From Sorghum bicolor (Eukaryota > Streptophyta > Magnoliopsida > Poales > Poaceae): a stretch of DNA of 64,000 nucleotides. The stretch lies in NCBI RefSeq assembly GCF_000003195.3, contig NC_012872.2, positions 55,533,695 to 55,597,694 on the forward strand, given 5' to 3'. Shown piece after piece: positions 1 through 13,599 of the stretch. Below the pieces are notes generated by a model that made no database searches, was not told the DNA's origin, and saw only the letters and a list, made by a program, of their open reading frames with translations. The position numbers and the translations under genes were made by a program. Position 1 is the stretch's first letter, and each line of letters begins with the position of its first letter.

Positions 1-1299
1 ACAAGGGATTTCTATGTCATCACACATGTGTATGTTTAGAGCTACAACTATTAAGATTTTCTATTTTTTTCATAGGAGATCAATCTAGAAATAGCTAACA
101 ATTAAAAAGAAGGGTAAAATGATATTAGTAAGGGACTAAGGAATTTAGCGGAACCAGTTAAGTAAAGCCTAAGGTGTGATCACACAATGGGTGGAGGAAG
201 AGGATATGTACCTTGGGCAATAAGCCCTACAAAAGTTGATGATGATGCCATTTGATTGGAGCGCGGTCCTCAGCAAGTAGTTGCTGCTGCTCTTGGAATT
301 TAATCAGGGGATGTAACAAAGTGTATGGTGAGATGTACTACGCGTAGTGTACGAAGAAGAAATCGGTGAATATGAGAATAGCTGTTAGTCACATAGTAGT
401 TTCCAGGTAAGTAGCAACTGGTAAATGTAGTGCTTGACATGTATGAAAAATATATATAAGAATTGTTCTTGACAGGTATGTACTTATTCATTCAGCACAA
501 ATTTTTTAAGGACATAGATCGGTTGCTTTTGAAGCATGCGTCTCTATAATGGTCATGGAACATCCACATAAGCACTCAGATAGTTCACTGGTTCTGAGCT
601 AAGGTGAACAGATGAGGGGTCAGACTGTCCAAAGTGGATTCAAGTTTTGCAGAACCGCCTACCTAGCACACAAGGGTCATCATAGGAATGTTTATACCAA
701 AATGAGCAAGGGATATGCACAGAGAAAATATAGTATCTTTTGTAGAGCGACTAAATTTCTATATTGTTGCTCAAATTGTCAAATGATCTATTGCTTATTA
801 CTCTGAAACTTCAATTTATATGAAAGAAACGATGCCTATGCGTGCTGCAAGCAGTGTGGTACAGCCATCAGTAACAGCAAAAGAAGGCACATTATAACAT
901 TTTATTCTACAATCAGGAAGTAATTAGGAATTGAGACTATTGCAGAAGAACCATAAATTAAACTGAGGAACACATTACTTAAAAAAGGGAACATTAGGGC
1001 CACATACGTCATCACATAATCATCTATGCGAAGTTGTTGATCAGGAAGCACACTTTTGAGTGTCCATTGTTATATTTACAAGATTCATATTATAGCAGAG
1101 GCATAATTTTCAAAACCTCTATGCTACCCCAAAGCGTACATGAAAATTTCGCATCAAAACCTCTATGGTATCCCAACATTCTTCTTTCAACAGGGGCACA
1201 TATTATGATATATCAAATTTGCAAAACTATGAGCCGTATATATTAAATAAATGCAGTGACAACAATTACTCAATCCAAGATGCTTTAAGAAGAAAAGGA

Positions 1300-3800
1300 A
1301 AACACACATAGAATTTTTCCCATGACTTAAATGGACTGATACTTTTTTATCCATCCAAAAATGGCAAACACCTTACTTTTGAGGATGACAGCTGTAGCTT
1401 CCCTCGTTAGGATAGTAGTTGCTTTGATTTTTTTTTCTTTAATTAGCATGATCTCTCCGTCAATGCAGAGAATTATAACTCGACCATGACCTGCAACAAA
1501 GAAACTGTAACAAAGACACATGGTGGGGTAGAACAACAGGCAAATATGATATAAAAAATAGATCCTGTTAAGCAGGTATGAGTATTCCTCGTAAGCCCAA
1601 AACACAAAGCAAAGGTCAAAGAAGAGAAGCGAAGAAGAGGGAGTAAAGAACGGGAACGAAAACAATTTGATATAGGTAAAGGTGCTCAAGAAACCAGAGC
1701 ACCGAAGCATTGGAAATAAAATCCTAACACATAAGAAATGGGCAAGCCTCGTGACCTTTTTTGATACAAACACAGAGGAGGCTTCCTAAAAATATTATTA
1801 ATATTTTCCTCCTCATAGCAGAAAACACAATTTAACCCAACTATTCTTTGGCTCTGTCCAGCATATTGACATAAGCATGCTCTTTTCAATTCCATATATT
1901 GAGATGAAATCAATGCCTGCCTGATGGATATCCCTGTGAAAATGGTGGGTCATGATTAGATTACGTGACATCAAAATTAATAGCATAACTTTACTTTAAA
2001 AAACAATATAGCATAAAATCTGGCAGTGCATAAATCCAACCAGGCGCAGAGGTCTGAATTGAGTACACTTGCTAATGAACTATGTGTTCCTTTTGAGAAT
2101 GCAAGTACTGTAAAGGAGAAAGATTAAAAAATTACCTAGCCATTGAATAGGCAATAAATATTGACTCTCATCGGTGCCTCCAAACTACAAAAAAATAGAA
2201 TAGGTAACAAGAGATGAAAAAAACAAGAGTAATTAACTAACCATTGCTTGGAGCTATTGCAACTGAGTTCCAAAAACAGCAGCATGCGTAATAATTGTAC
2301 TTAAAAAAATCAAAGAATCAGGAGAATGAAAAGCGGACGGAAACAATAAAAGCGTTTGACAATATATATATTCTAAAGGTTTCTTACTGGTTTAGCCTCA
2401 TGTTGTCAATAGGTATTACCTTGTTGCATCTTTTTTGATTTTTTTACTGCCATGTCCTTGACCTGTTGCTTGTAAAGCACACTTCTATTGTTCTGAAGCT
2501 ATATAACAAACCCATCAGTATGAAGGAGGAAGGCACGACACTGTCTTCTCTATAGCAGTAACACTATATTTACAGTTTTTTTTTCATTCCTAGTTCATGT
2601 CTATAGGCATATGATCCATGGTAAAGGTGATAGATTTTTTAAAGCAAACCATGCAGATTTAACCGTAAAGACTTTCATTCCACCACTAAAGAATCCTCCA
2701 TTATCATCCTATATTCGAAAAGCTAGAACTTGGATTTGTTTAAGCCCCAAATAACATATGGAACTGATAGAGCAACCAACCAATTTCAGAACAGTAACAA
2801 AAACTGTACCATATAGCTACAATATATCCCTTCCATGTATATTGGCATGACTAATTCCATTAGGAAAAAATAATCTCATCATCCGCATATAATATATTAG
2901 ACTTAGAATGTGAACAATGTAAATCAATCAAGTTTACCTTTGGAAAAGCAATACATGGAAGAAGATAAAAGAGTTGTCCCATGGCTTCCAGCATATCGAC
3001 AGGTAGAAGACGATCTGCAAATAAATATTTTTTTTGAGTAATTTAGAGTTCAGATTTGAAGAACTATACACCTTTGCTGGTTGCAACTACCTCTGCAGAT
3101 GAAATGCAGGTTATAAAAATGATAGTATGCATTAACCACGTCTCATATAGGCATTCCATCAAGCATATGGGATGTGAAGTCGTTCACATCTTACTGGAGA
3201 AACAAAATCGCAGCCATGAATCATAAAACTGAAACCCATATATATGCAAATTTGGAGAAATTAGAACCCTACAAGCCTCCTACTGCAGCACGCACATGCA
3301 GGGAGAAGAGGTGCGAGGGAGAGTAGGCGATGACGCACCATGTTGTACATTGCGGATGGGTGGCGGCCGAGCACAGCTAGGTGGCCATACATGGAGGCAC
3401 CTGATCCGGTGATGGGCCGATGCGGGGAGGCGAAACCCTAGGTCATCGTCGTTGCCGCCGCCGCCGCCGCTGCGCCGGGTGCCGGCCGGCCAAGTCGACG
3501 TGCCGCTTCAGGGGGCCCACGCCGGGGCGGCCGAGCTGGGCCTGCCTGATGCGAGCTCCACCAGGAGGCATGGAGAGGTCGCGAAAGGGAGGGACAGCGG
3601 AGGCTAGGAGGAGACGAGGAATCGAGGAAGCTAGACGAGGTGAGGATTGAAGGGGGGAGCTCGGCATGGAGGCTGAGCTGCGTGGGGTGGCGGAGGTGGA
3701 GGGGCTGGCGGCGCGCCGCCCGCAGAGGGCGCCGGCGTCTCTGGAGAGAGAGAGAGAGATCGAGGAAGAGAGAGAGGAGGGGGGGGACGGTGATTTTTTT
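1300..3800 (-). other. possible minus-strand transcription unit, product unknown
   Basis: Read on the minus strand, a CT-rich leader at about 3790-3730 precedes GC-rich sequence down to about 3300, as in grass 5' exons. Further down are AG/GT-bounded blocks that read openly and look protein-like: 3014-2938 (reads RLLPVDMLEAMGQLFYLLP in one frame), 2498-2420 (reads NNRSVLYKQQVKDMA, lysine-rich) and 2184-2136 (reads FGGTDESQYLLPIQWL). A last block may begin at 1933. The first two join in frame, but the third does not follow in frame with the sites I can see, and I find no clear start codon. It may be a gene whose structure I cannot resolve, a decayed gene, or a non-coding transcript divergent from SCYL2. 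I do not recognise the protein. The overlapping ORFs at 3438-3926 are compositional and I did not annotate them. Confidence 0.32.
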
Positions 3801-4544
3801 TACTGAACGCATGGCCACCATTTCACGGGAGATTTTCTGGCGACGTGGCCAGCTGCTGTCCACGAGACAATTCGGGACGACGTGGCTGAACGTGGGATTT
3901 TGGGGTGACGTAGCCAGGGGGAGCACGCAGGGTTCAACATGCGTTTGATATAGTTAATTAATTAATTCAGATAAAACCGTCTATATTGATTTAGAACTAA
4001 GAATGGCTAGAATTTATTCAGGAAAAAGTCTATATAATCCCCCAACCTATGCAGGGTGGACTACCTTAACTCTAAACTATAAAACTAAATATTTTTTTAT
4101 CCTTTGAACTTTTCAAAACCAGCCAAATAACCGTCCAAGCAGTTTTGAACGGTGGTTTTGCTACAGTAAAGCAATTCTGTCTTTTTCTTTCTTTATTTAT
4201 TTCGGTTGAATCTTTGAAAAATCATAATAAATCATATAAATCCAAAAAATAGAGAATCTAATTTTATTTGACTTCACATGAGTAAATCTACACAATAAAC
4301 ATGTTATACGGTAATCCTTTAGTGCACAATTTTTATGGTAGTTTTAGATCTATAATTCTATGTAATTAATTGGAATAATTTAGTTTTCGTAGTCCAATTA
4401 TAGTGAAATTTTTGTTCGCAAAAAAATTATAGTGAAATTTTTATGACAAACTAATTATTACATACTTAAACTATAGTAAAAGTTACTCATCAAATTATAT
4501 ATAAAACGTGTCAGGTCATTCAATTCTATACTAGTAGAAAGTAC

Positions 4545-4783
4545 TTCCTCCATCCTAAACTATAAGTTATTCCAAAAATATTGAAGAATCAAATGATCTC
4601 AAGTTTAACCAAATTTATATAATAAGATAATAATATTTATGGCGTCAAAGTATCATTACATTGTTCATTAATTATATTTTTATATTATATCTATCTGATG
4701 TTATAATTATAGTTTTTTCTATAATTTTGGTCAAAATTAAGATGCATTGACTTTCTAGCATTCTTATAATAATGAAGGGACTT
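4545..4783. mobile_element. Stowaway-like MITE remnant
   Basis: An AT-rich block that opens CTTCCTCCATCCTAAACTAT and closes TTATAATAATGAAGGGACTT. This resembles the degenerate CTCCCTCCGTCC-type ends of grass Stowaway elements. The interior is non-coding. It lies in the space upstream of the SCYL2 gene. The rest of 3950-5100 is AT-rich and holds nothing else I can name. Confidence 0.4.
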
Positions 4784-5206
4784 AGAAACGACCAGAGCAA
4801 CCGCGTCGTGACTGCCCCTTGGTTTTTCGATAAATAACAACTTGCTCGTTGTCTCATGACAAGACCACGACGCCACGCCTACCAAAATGCCGCATCCCAG
4901 CCGATCCCGGCCTAAACCACGTAGAACCAACGGTCCAGATCGAAGCAAAAATCCCCTTCTCGTCGTCCCCTTGGCGACGAAGCATCATCCTCCCGCGGTC
5001 TCACATGGCACGAGCTGCTTCTCCCCTAGACTAGAAAAACCGACTTAAAAAACAAAAAATAAAAACACACCCGTAAAGTAATTAAACCAAACACGCGCTT
5101 CCACCGACCGATCAGGCGACTCCCCTCCAAGAGGAAAATCCACCACCGCGGCCGGGGCCTCCCAGATCTCGCCGGAGGCAGCGGCAGCGGCGGCGGTTGG
5201 GGGGCG

Positions 5207-8200
5207 ATGGCGCTCAACATGAAGACCCTGACGCAGGCGCTGGCGAAGGCGTCGGCGGTGATCGAGAAGACGGTGTCCACGACGGTGCAGGAGGTGACGG
5301 GCCCGCGCCCGCTGCAGGACTACGAGCTGCTGGACCAGGCCGGGTCCGGCGGGCCGGGGCTCGCGTGGCGGATCTACACGGCGCGGCCGCGGGACGGCGC
5401 CCCCTCGGCGCCCTACCCCGTCGTCTCCGTCTGGGTGCTCGACAAGCGCGCCCTCGCCGAGGCGCGGGCGCGGGCGGGGCTGTCGAAGGCGGCCGAGGAC
5501 GCCTTCCTCGACCTCGTCCGCGCCGACGCGGCGCGGCTTGTGCGCTTGCGCCACCCGGGCGTGCTCCACGTCGTGCAGGCGCTCGACGAGACCAAGGCCG
5601 CCATGGCCATGGCCACTGAGCCTGTCTTCGCCTCCGTAGCCAACGCGCTAGGGTGCCTTGACAACGTCGGCAAGGTTCCCAAGGAGCTCAAGGGCATGGT
5701 ACGACTTTGACATCTCGTGTTTTTGTTTAACTCTGCTTGTCTGTGTATGTTCTACCTAGCATCGACCTTAAGCAATTACTATTTACTGCTAGGAGAGCTG
5801 CAAGACTAAAGAATACAAGTTTGGTCGTGTTTTCTTACTTGTTGTTGGTACTGCATTCGAGACTGTTTAGCAAGTTAAGGCTATTAGTGTTGGTATGGGA
5901 GTGGAAAACTGGCGATTGTTTCTAGTTTTAGTTGTTCATGCCATTATTGATTAGCAAATGTCATAGAATTACAGAGGCATGATCTAAGGTGCTGTTTGGT
6001 TTATACAATGGCAACCTAACGTAAAAGGAAGGGTTCCCAAGGGGCACGGGAAATCATTAATTTACTTATTCTGTTTGGTTCACGCGAGGCCATCGAAAGG
6101 CAGTTTTCTTTCCACGCTGACGCGAGTGGGAATGCTTACCGCCTGATCGTGGGCGTAATCGGCGCTCTGCACGGCCGTATTTATTCCTGTGGCATCGGAT
6201 TACATAGTGCTTGAAACAAACAATAACTTACGTGATCTGTTGGCGGTGTGAACTGATGATGCTGCAAAATGAGTCAACCAAACAGCACCTAAGAAGATAT
6301 CGTTTACGTTTCTAATGCAGCATTTGTCAGTGTCACATCCAGAAAACCTGCAAAATTAGTATATTTTTTCTACTTCTAAAATTTTGCAACAAACCTTCCT
6401 TAAAAAATGGCATCCTTGTTGGACCCATGTATCAAAATTCTTATTTTTTCCTGGGAGTCTACATGATTATTTTACTTCCTAAGTTATACACCACTGATTT
6501 GTAAAAATCCTCCGAAATTATCTGACCTCACTTGTTACACTGTCCCTGCCGTTGGTGTTTCGTATGACTTTAGATAATCAGAATTGTATTCAAACATGAG
6601 ATTTGACTGAGATTCTTGCGATTTTCTACTGTAAAACTTTTAGTTTACAATATGGTATCCTGTGGAGTTGGAACTTCTCTGGTCATGTAAGTGGTGATTG
6701 GTGCCTGTAGATTCTATGTTCCTTGCATTTCTGTGTATCGAGTGGTGCCTTAGTCATGACAATTGTTTGGATAGCCAAAGCATGATCACATTTTTCAATT
6801 CAGCAATTTGCTATTTTCTTTCTTGTGTTTTAGGAAATGGGGCTACTTGAGATTAAACATGGACTGCTACAAGTTGCAGAGACGTTGGATTTTCTTCATA
6901 ACAATGCTCATCTTGCCCATCGAGCTATATCGCCTGAGGTTACTATTATCACCATTCTTCTGCCTTATAATTTTCTGTGTCACTTAGTTGCTGAAAAACT
7001 CACATGGTATCTAATATCTGCAAATGGATCTGCAGAATACCTAATGAGTTATCCACTATGCCAACAAACAGAGTTGTACACTAGTGTACTTTACTGATCT
7101 TACTTCTTTTACAGACAGTCTTTATAACTTCTAATGGATCTTGGAAGCTTGGTGGGTTTGGTTTTGCTCTTTCGGTTGATCAAGCCACAGGTGGTTTGAC
7201 TTCGTCACAGCTATTCCATTATTCGGTTAGTAAGTAATCTACATTTAGTTTGTCATTTTGGTGGCTTTAATTTGCAGATTCTTTTACCAAATTTTGGGTA
7301 CATTGACTAATCTATATTGTCCCTTTGAAGCTTGCTGTAGCAGAAAATATTCCACCAAACTTAGGCCTTGTTCAGTTTCCAAAAAATTTCAAGATTCCCC
7401 GTCACATCGAATCTTTGGACGCATGCATGAAGCATTAAATATAGATAAAAGAAATAACTAATTGCACAGTTTACCTATAATTTGCGAGATGAATCTTTTG
7501 AGCCTAGTTAGTCCATGATTGGATAATAATTACCAAATACAAACGGAAGTGCTACTGTACCTAAAGCTAAAATTTTTCCTCAACTGAACAAGGCCTTATA
7601 TTGTTCAATTGATTTCTAAATTTTCATGTAGTTCTGCATGATGCATATTTTTTCTGGCATAGAGTTTGTTCTAGACATGAGCTGATCTTTTCGCATCAAC
7701 TTTAAAATATAGCACTACTGTCATGTGGCGATTGCCAGCAATTGCTACTGCTGGGATTTGTAACGGCATATGCAATGTGCACCACAGACCTATGTTAGTC
7801 ATTATTAGACCGCTCCATGTTTAAGTTATTAATTAATCGACAACTAAGCATATTTAGCGCTTCATTATACCCATTACTCAGTACTTGTAGTGAAATATTC
7901 TGTGATTGGTTACTTTATGATATGTTTTGTGAATCCTGCTTGTTTCTGCATTCCAATGATCTGAACTGTTGCGAATTTATCTGCTTGGTTTCTTTCTAGG
8001 ACTATGATGTCGAGGATACAGCTTTGCCTCTTCAACCATCATTGAACTATACTGCACCAGAATTGGTCCGAAGTGGAGATTCTAAAGTTGGCTCTGCTTG
8101 CGACATGTTTAGCTTTGGATGTCTAGCTTACCATCTGGTTGCTCGTAGACCACTTCTGGACTGCCATAACAATGTTAAAATGGTATGTTTTAAAATATGA

Positions 8201-11200
8201 TCGATTGCATTTACCCAATATAGATTTGTTATTTTAGCATCAATGGTCTGAACTGTATATTTTACACTTTCTCTGCTTTGGTCTTGCATGTAGACCATCT
8301 CGTTTGGCCTGTATCCACATTCTACAGCACCCTATTCTGATGTTTCCCCCTATTCTTGCAGTACATGAATGCCTTGACATATTTAACCAGTGAAGCCTTT
8401 TCTAATATTCCTTCTGATTTGGTATCGGATTTGCAAAGGATGCTATCGATGGATGCAGTATCGCGTCCCAGTGCTATGGCCTTTACAGGTGTGTGACCCC
8501 TTTCTTTCCCTCATTTAAGGGAAATCAACGGAGATTTTGTTGCCCACTCCCACTGGCCACTGTGTGTGTCGGGGTGGGGGTGGGGTGGGTGGATCATGAC
8601 CACCACTGATAGCTTCATGAAATGACTTCTAAAATGCAACCTTTTTCTGCAGGTTCTTCTTTCTTCCGGGATGATACGAGGTTGCGCGCTCTTCGTTTCC
8701 TTGACCATTTGCTTGTATGTATTTGTTATTCCCCTTTAGTTTATTTTTCTGGATAAGTTCAAAGGTTCAAAGGTTGCAATCTGGTGTGCTGCTTTGCTGT
8801 CTGAAAATCACCTTTGGCTAGATTGTTGAGTTATACCTGTCAGCACAGCAGCAAGAGTCTTTTCTGCTTAACTAGAGAATGAAACAACACAATTTGGTAC
8901 CTAAAAATGGTCCTAATTTTTAAGATACCATTGCTTTCAGGAGAGAGATAATATGCAGAAGACAGAGTTTTTGAAGGCATTATCAGATATGTGGAAGGAT
9001 TTCGATTCCCGAGTTCTTCGATATAAAGTATGTTCAATACTGCAATCCATTCTGTCTTCTTCCGATCAATGCTACCCTCATGTATCTACTCTCTGTGAGC
9101 ATGATTTTGTTATGTATCACTTCATTGAAGCTACTGAGACCTGCATATGTTAAATTAAACTGATACATCTAAGCAGATCCTGTAAGTTGCTATCAGCCTG
9201 TGGCACTCCCTGTATGGAGAGTTGGAAATAAATAAAAGAATATCTAAACCTCAACTTCTAGATCTTAAACTTGTCACAATATGAATCAATTCTCTGGTTG
9301 ACCCATTCTGACATTGTGATTCTGTTTTTTCCTGTTTGTGCCTTTCAAACAGTTTTATCCAGCAAAAAGAACAGCCTTATATTTATTTGATCCATTGGTT
9401 ATTTCAAAGCTAACTCACACTTTGCAACCAGGTTCTTCCTCCTCTTTGTGCTGAGTTACGCAACATGGTTATGCAGCCAATGATTTTGCCTATGGTTCTA
9501 ACGATAGCAGAATCTCAGGTTATTTCTGCTGTTTCTCATCTGTATCCATTTTAATGCATCAATAGAGTTTCTATCCATTCAAAGAATATTATGGAATCCC
9601 ATTTCCATGCCAGTATCTATTTTTAACGCTAGTGCTTTCCATGTAAAATATGCATATCACTGTAGTAAAGTCCTAGCTACATGTGGTTTATGTCATTCTA
9701 TGTGCAAGATCCACAACTAGAATTGAATACTGTAGTCTCTTGTCTGTAGGTTTTTTGAAGCAAAATGCATTTCAGGATATGTTATTTACTGACCTTTTTG
9801 GCATGACTATTCTGAACGGTCCTTTTGGCTCTCTTACAGGATAAAGGGGATTTTGAACTCGCAACACTGCCTGCGCTTGTTCCAGTGTTTACTTCAGCAT
9901 CAGGTGAAACTCTACTTTTGCTTGTGAAGCATGCAGATCTCATCATTAACAAGGTAATCAGGGTTACTTGTGAAACATCGATAAATTATATTATTCCTTT
10001 GTGTCTATGTGACTAAATGAAATGGTGCCCTTAGTCCACAAAAAATTGTTATTAACATGTAGTTTAATTAGTAGTTTTTTTGCATGATGATGCTTTGTAA
10101 CCAGGATATTTCATTTGTGCAGGCCACACAGGAACATTTGATATCACATGTTCTTCCAATGCTGGTCCGAGCTTATGATGACAATGATCCCCGGTTACAG
10201 GAAGAAGTTCTGCGTCGAACAGTACCACTGTCTCGTCAACTTGACACCAAGGTTACTGTTTTTCTATACTAAAGAATGAAGATTAATCATTTGATTAACC
10301 AGTACAAAAACGATAACCCTTTTTTTAAGACTGTTTGAACTCATTTGACCAATGGGTTACAGTGTATGTGCAAGGCTTGCATGTATTGTGTTCATGTAAT
10401 ATATACATTTTTTTCTTGTGCAGCTAGTCCAACAGGCTGTGCTTCCTCGTGTACATGGATTAGCTCTAAAGACAACAGTTGCTGCGGTATGCACAGTATA
10501 TACTTTAGTCTATTATATTTGGCAATGTACTTATTATTTGTAATCATATGAACACACATTAAAGAATACCGTGAACTTTTATAAAACAGAAGAGAAGTTT
10601 AGTAATGCTGCATAATAGGTGTTTATTGAAGTAGTTGTGCTTTACATTTTGTTTTTTCTCAAGTAATATTAGCAATGTGTAGTTTACTAGTTTTACCAAT
10701 GTATAGTGATGTTTCAGTTGACCTTAATTGTAATTAATTCTTGTTGAACAAGATTGACATTTTAGAATTCCATTGTTGCATTGCTCTCTCTATCTCTCAC
10801 ATTTTCTCTATCTACTAATTGTTTTGTGAATATTTGCTGCTTTTTCTTATGTAGTGCTGTACTTGTGCGCTCCTGCCTCACTGTTAGGAATACATCATTC
10901 TGTACTTTGTACTGTAACTTATGTTGCTTTCTAATGTTCTTAACTGTTCATGCAATATAGGTGCGTGTGAATGCGTTGCGCTGTTTAGGAGATCTTGTGC
11001 CATCCCTGGACAAAGAAGGTATACTGGGCACCTTGGAGACTATTCGGCGTTGCACTGCTGTTGACCATACTGCGCCAACTCTTATGTGCACACTTGGTGT
11101 TGCTAATGCAATCTATAAACAAGTTAGTTCTTGTCTTCTTGGCATGTTCTTTTTACTATAGCTGAATTATGAGCGTTTTTTTCCCATGCCATGATTTACC

Positions 11201-12466
11201 TCAGTAATACTCAATTTACTCTCTTGTCATTGATCCAGTGCGGTGTTGAGTTTGCTGCGGAATACGTGATTCCTCTCATCTTCCCATTGCTCACAGCACA
11301 TCAACTGAATGTACAGCAATTTGCCAAGTATATGCTATTTGTCAAGGACATTACAAGGTATCATTATCCTGCATTGCTCTCCACGTATCCATCAATATGT
11401 CAACTAAACTACTACCTATTTCTACAGCAAGATTGAAGAGAAGCGTGGTGTGACAGTTACAGATAATGGGAACACAGAGGTAAAAGCATCGCCTTCATTG
11501 GCAAATGGGATCCATTCTGAACCTATGTCAGGACAAATACCAGCTGCAAAGAGCAGCCCTGCATGGGATGAAGACTGGGGTCCTAAGAAAACTAGTGTTC
11601 CATCTCTCTCAGCTGATTCTAGTGCACAAACAAAGCAACCCTCAGTAGACCCTTTTGACTTCAGTACTCAAACAAAGCAACCCACAGCACTCCCCTTTGA
11701 TTTGAGCACCCGAGCAAAGCAGCCATCATTAGTTTCTCAGGTTACAGCAGCTACAATCCCACCTGCGCAACCACAACCATCACTACAATCTCTTGTGCCC
11801 AGCTCAGGTCCTCAAACTTCTGGCTCATGTGTTCCTGTTGACGTTGAGTGGCCTCCTCGAAGAACGTCGTCATCCGACTTCAATGCGCCCTTGTCTATTA
11901 GCAAGGAGAATGATTCTGGAAGGCTGTCTAGCGATGGACTTGATGATATTGATCCTTTTGCTGATTGGCCCCCAAAACCTAGCAATGTTACTAGCATTTC
12001 AGCAACCGAGCATCGACCTAGCATAAATCAAAATATTTCTGGATTTAGCTCAGGTAACATAGGGTTTGGTGGCAGCAGGAATTCTATAGGGCAAACAAAA
12101 AGCAACCAAATGTGCTGGTCAAACACGTCTAATCTAATGGGCATGAACTCAACTGGCAGCTATTTGAATCAGGGCAGTGCAGCTCTAGGTTTTGGAAATT
12201 CAATTGGAGGATTGAGCACAGGTCTCTCCAATCCAAGTAGTTCTGGTACAGGCCTGAGCATGATGCAACCAAAATCTGATTTTGGATCACTGTCCATGTC
12301 GGCCAACAATGCCGCACATGGCCCACCCAGACTTGCCCCTCCTCCATCCACTTCAGTTGGAAGAGGGCGTGGTAGAAATCAGGGACAGTCAGCACTCTCT
12401 CGAGCATCAAGGCCGCCTCATTCCAACTCGTCATCAGGACAACAACCTATCCTGGATTTACTTTAG
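5207..12466 (+). CDS. SCYL2: SCY1-like 2 (SCYL2) pseudokinase with HEAT/ARM repeats
   Basis: Fourteen exons: 5207-5698, 6834-6938, 7115-7225, 8000-8182, 8362-8488, 8653-8714, 8941-9027, 9432-9518, 9840-9953, 10123-10251, 10424-10486, 10961-11122, 11239-11357 and 11428-12466. They total 2880 nt, in frame, giving 959 aa. Residues about 35-330 form a protein-kinase fold: a glycine-rich stretch at 46-54 and K80 in VWVLDK. The HRD loop reads HRAIS (193-197), DFG reads GFG (213-215) and TAPE is kept (254-257), so it is a pseudokinase. Residues about 340-620 resemble the helical HEAT/ARM region of SCYL proteins. The tail from about 620 is disordered, rich in Ser/Pro/Asn/Gln, with DPF/PF motifs ([14 protein letters not shown]), a GRGRGR patch and a final ILDLL resembling a clathrin box. 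Arabidopsis SCYL2 proteins bind clathrin heavy chain and act at the trans-Golgi network, endosomes and in root-hair growth; the role here is inferred from that. The ATG follows a GC-rich leader and all junctions are GT/AG. Confidence 0.93.
5988..6289. mobile_element. Tourist-like MITE in SCYL2 intron 1
   Basis: A 302-bp non-coding element with terminal inverted repeats GGTGCTGTTTGGTT / AACCAAACAGCACC. It is flanked by the direct repeat TAA (5985-5987 and 6290-6292), the target type of PIF/Harbinger-class MITEs. It lies wholly inside intron 1 and does not touch splice sites. Confidence 0.85.
7364..7595. mobile_element. Tourist-like MITE of the GGCCTTGTT family in SCYL2 intron 3
   Basis: A 232-bp element beginning GGCCTTGTTCAGTTTCC and ending CAACTGAACAAGGCC, flanked by TTA on both sides (7361-7363, 7596-7598). 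Its interior shares the family core (GCATTAAATATAGA, AGTCCATGATTGG, CGGAAGTGCTACTGTA). The same termini occur on the complete PIF/Harbinger element at 59402-63663. Confidence 0.88.
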
Positions 12467-13000
12467 TAAGAGAGGCTCGCTGCTGTTCTTCCTGTTCCGA
12501 TTGTCAATGTGTACATCTTCAAACCTTTGTAAGGTGAGCGTCATACTGTTCTTTTGGACATGCATGTGGCGAAATATTTTTTTTGTTCATTTTGAAGCTG
12601 GATGGTCCTGGTTTATAGTCTGAAGGAATTCTACTTTTGGGAAATCGGGATCTTGCAGAGGTTACCTTTTCTCATGCTTCCATGTTTAGGGTTTTGATTT
12701 GGGCATTGAGGCCATCTTCACATTGTTGACAGAAGAAATGTTGTTGTGTATAGTTCTGTCCAAACTCGGCTGTAGCTTGTAGAGTTGATGAATATAGTTG
12801 ACATGTTTATCTGGGCTGTGAAGTTTTGAATGTTTACATTGTACAACAATGTTTAATGGGCCTTATAGGTGCACCTTGCTCATGTACTCTATGCTCCCCC
12901 CCCAACATCATGTAATTCATCAGTCAAGGCCCGTGTTGTGTACGTAGTCTGTTGAATTAAGGCCTATGGGCAATTCCGCTTCTATGTTGTTTGGAGAAAC
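12467..13000 (+). other. 3' untranslated region of SCYL2
   Basis: T-rich, non-coding sequence directly after the stop codon with no sustained ORF. The poly(A) site cannot be fixed: no canonical AATAAA is obvious, and the end probably lies between about 12,850 and 13,000. From 13,000 to 13,600 I see only short ORFs with no recognisable domain, including a 100-codon one at 13292-13594 that I do not trust. Confidence 0.5.
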
Positions 13001-13599
13001 CGTTGCTGGTACAAGCACATCTGTTATGAATGATATCCCACAACTGTGTAAAGTCGATCTTTATGTTTTGCCTTTTCCCTTTACCATGTCTAGCTGGTTA
13101 AACAAACTTGGTCCCAGTTGTCTTTATCCGGCCTGATATATTTGGTATTGCAGATAATAAAATCCATATGTATCCCTATCCTTGGTTGGATTCTTGTGTC
13201 CAAATCTCTGTTGTTGACCTTGTACAGAGCTGGGGTAAACTGCAGTGGTGTTATGACCCGTGCATGAGCTGGACAACATCGATCGACCATTTTGAATTCG
13301 CGACAGTCCTACAGCCCTGTGTGTACCACTAGCTCGCATGCAGGGTTAAATGAATGGAGGATGCATTTCTGGCTGGATGGCGCATGCATAGCAGGAATAT
13401 TTGCAGTTGATGAGCGCCAGGAGATCAGTGGCTCAGGGAAAATTGAATGGCGACCTGGACTTCACTCACCGGAGTACGTATACGACGTATCCTCAGACGA
13501 AGTCAGAAGCGTGCAGGTAGTGTCTCTGTTTTGTCTACCCTTCTCTCATCAACATGGGATGGCCATGCATGCATGCATATATGCTCTTAATTAGAGCTA

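Noticed and set aside
3438..3926. 162-codon minus-strand ORF and 102-codon plus-strand ORF
   Set aside because: They overlap in a GC- and CT-rich leader, have low complexity and no domain; the region looks like a 5' leader rather than a coding exon.
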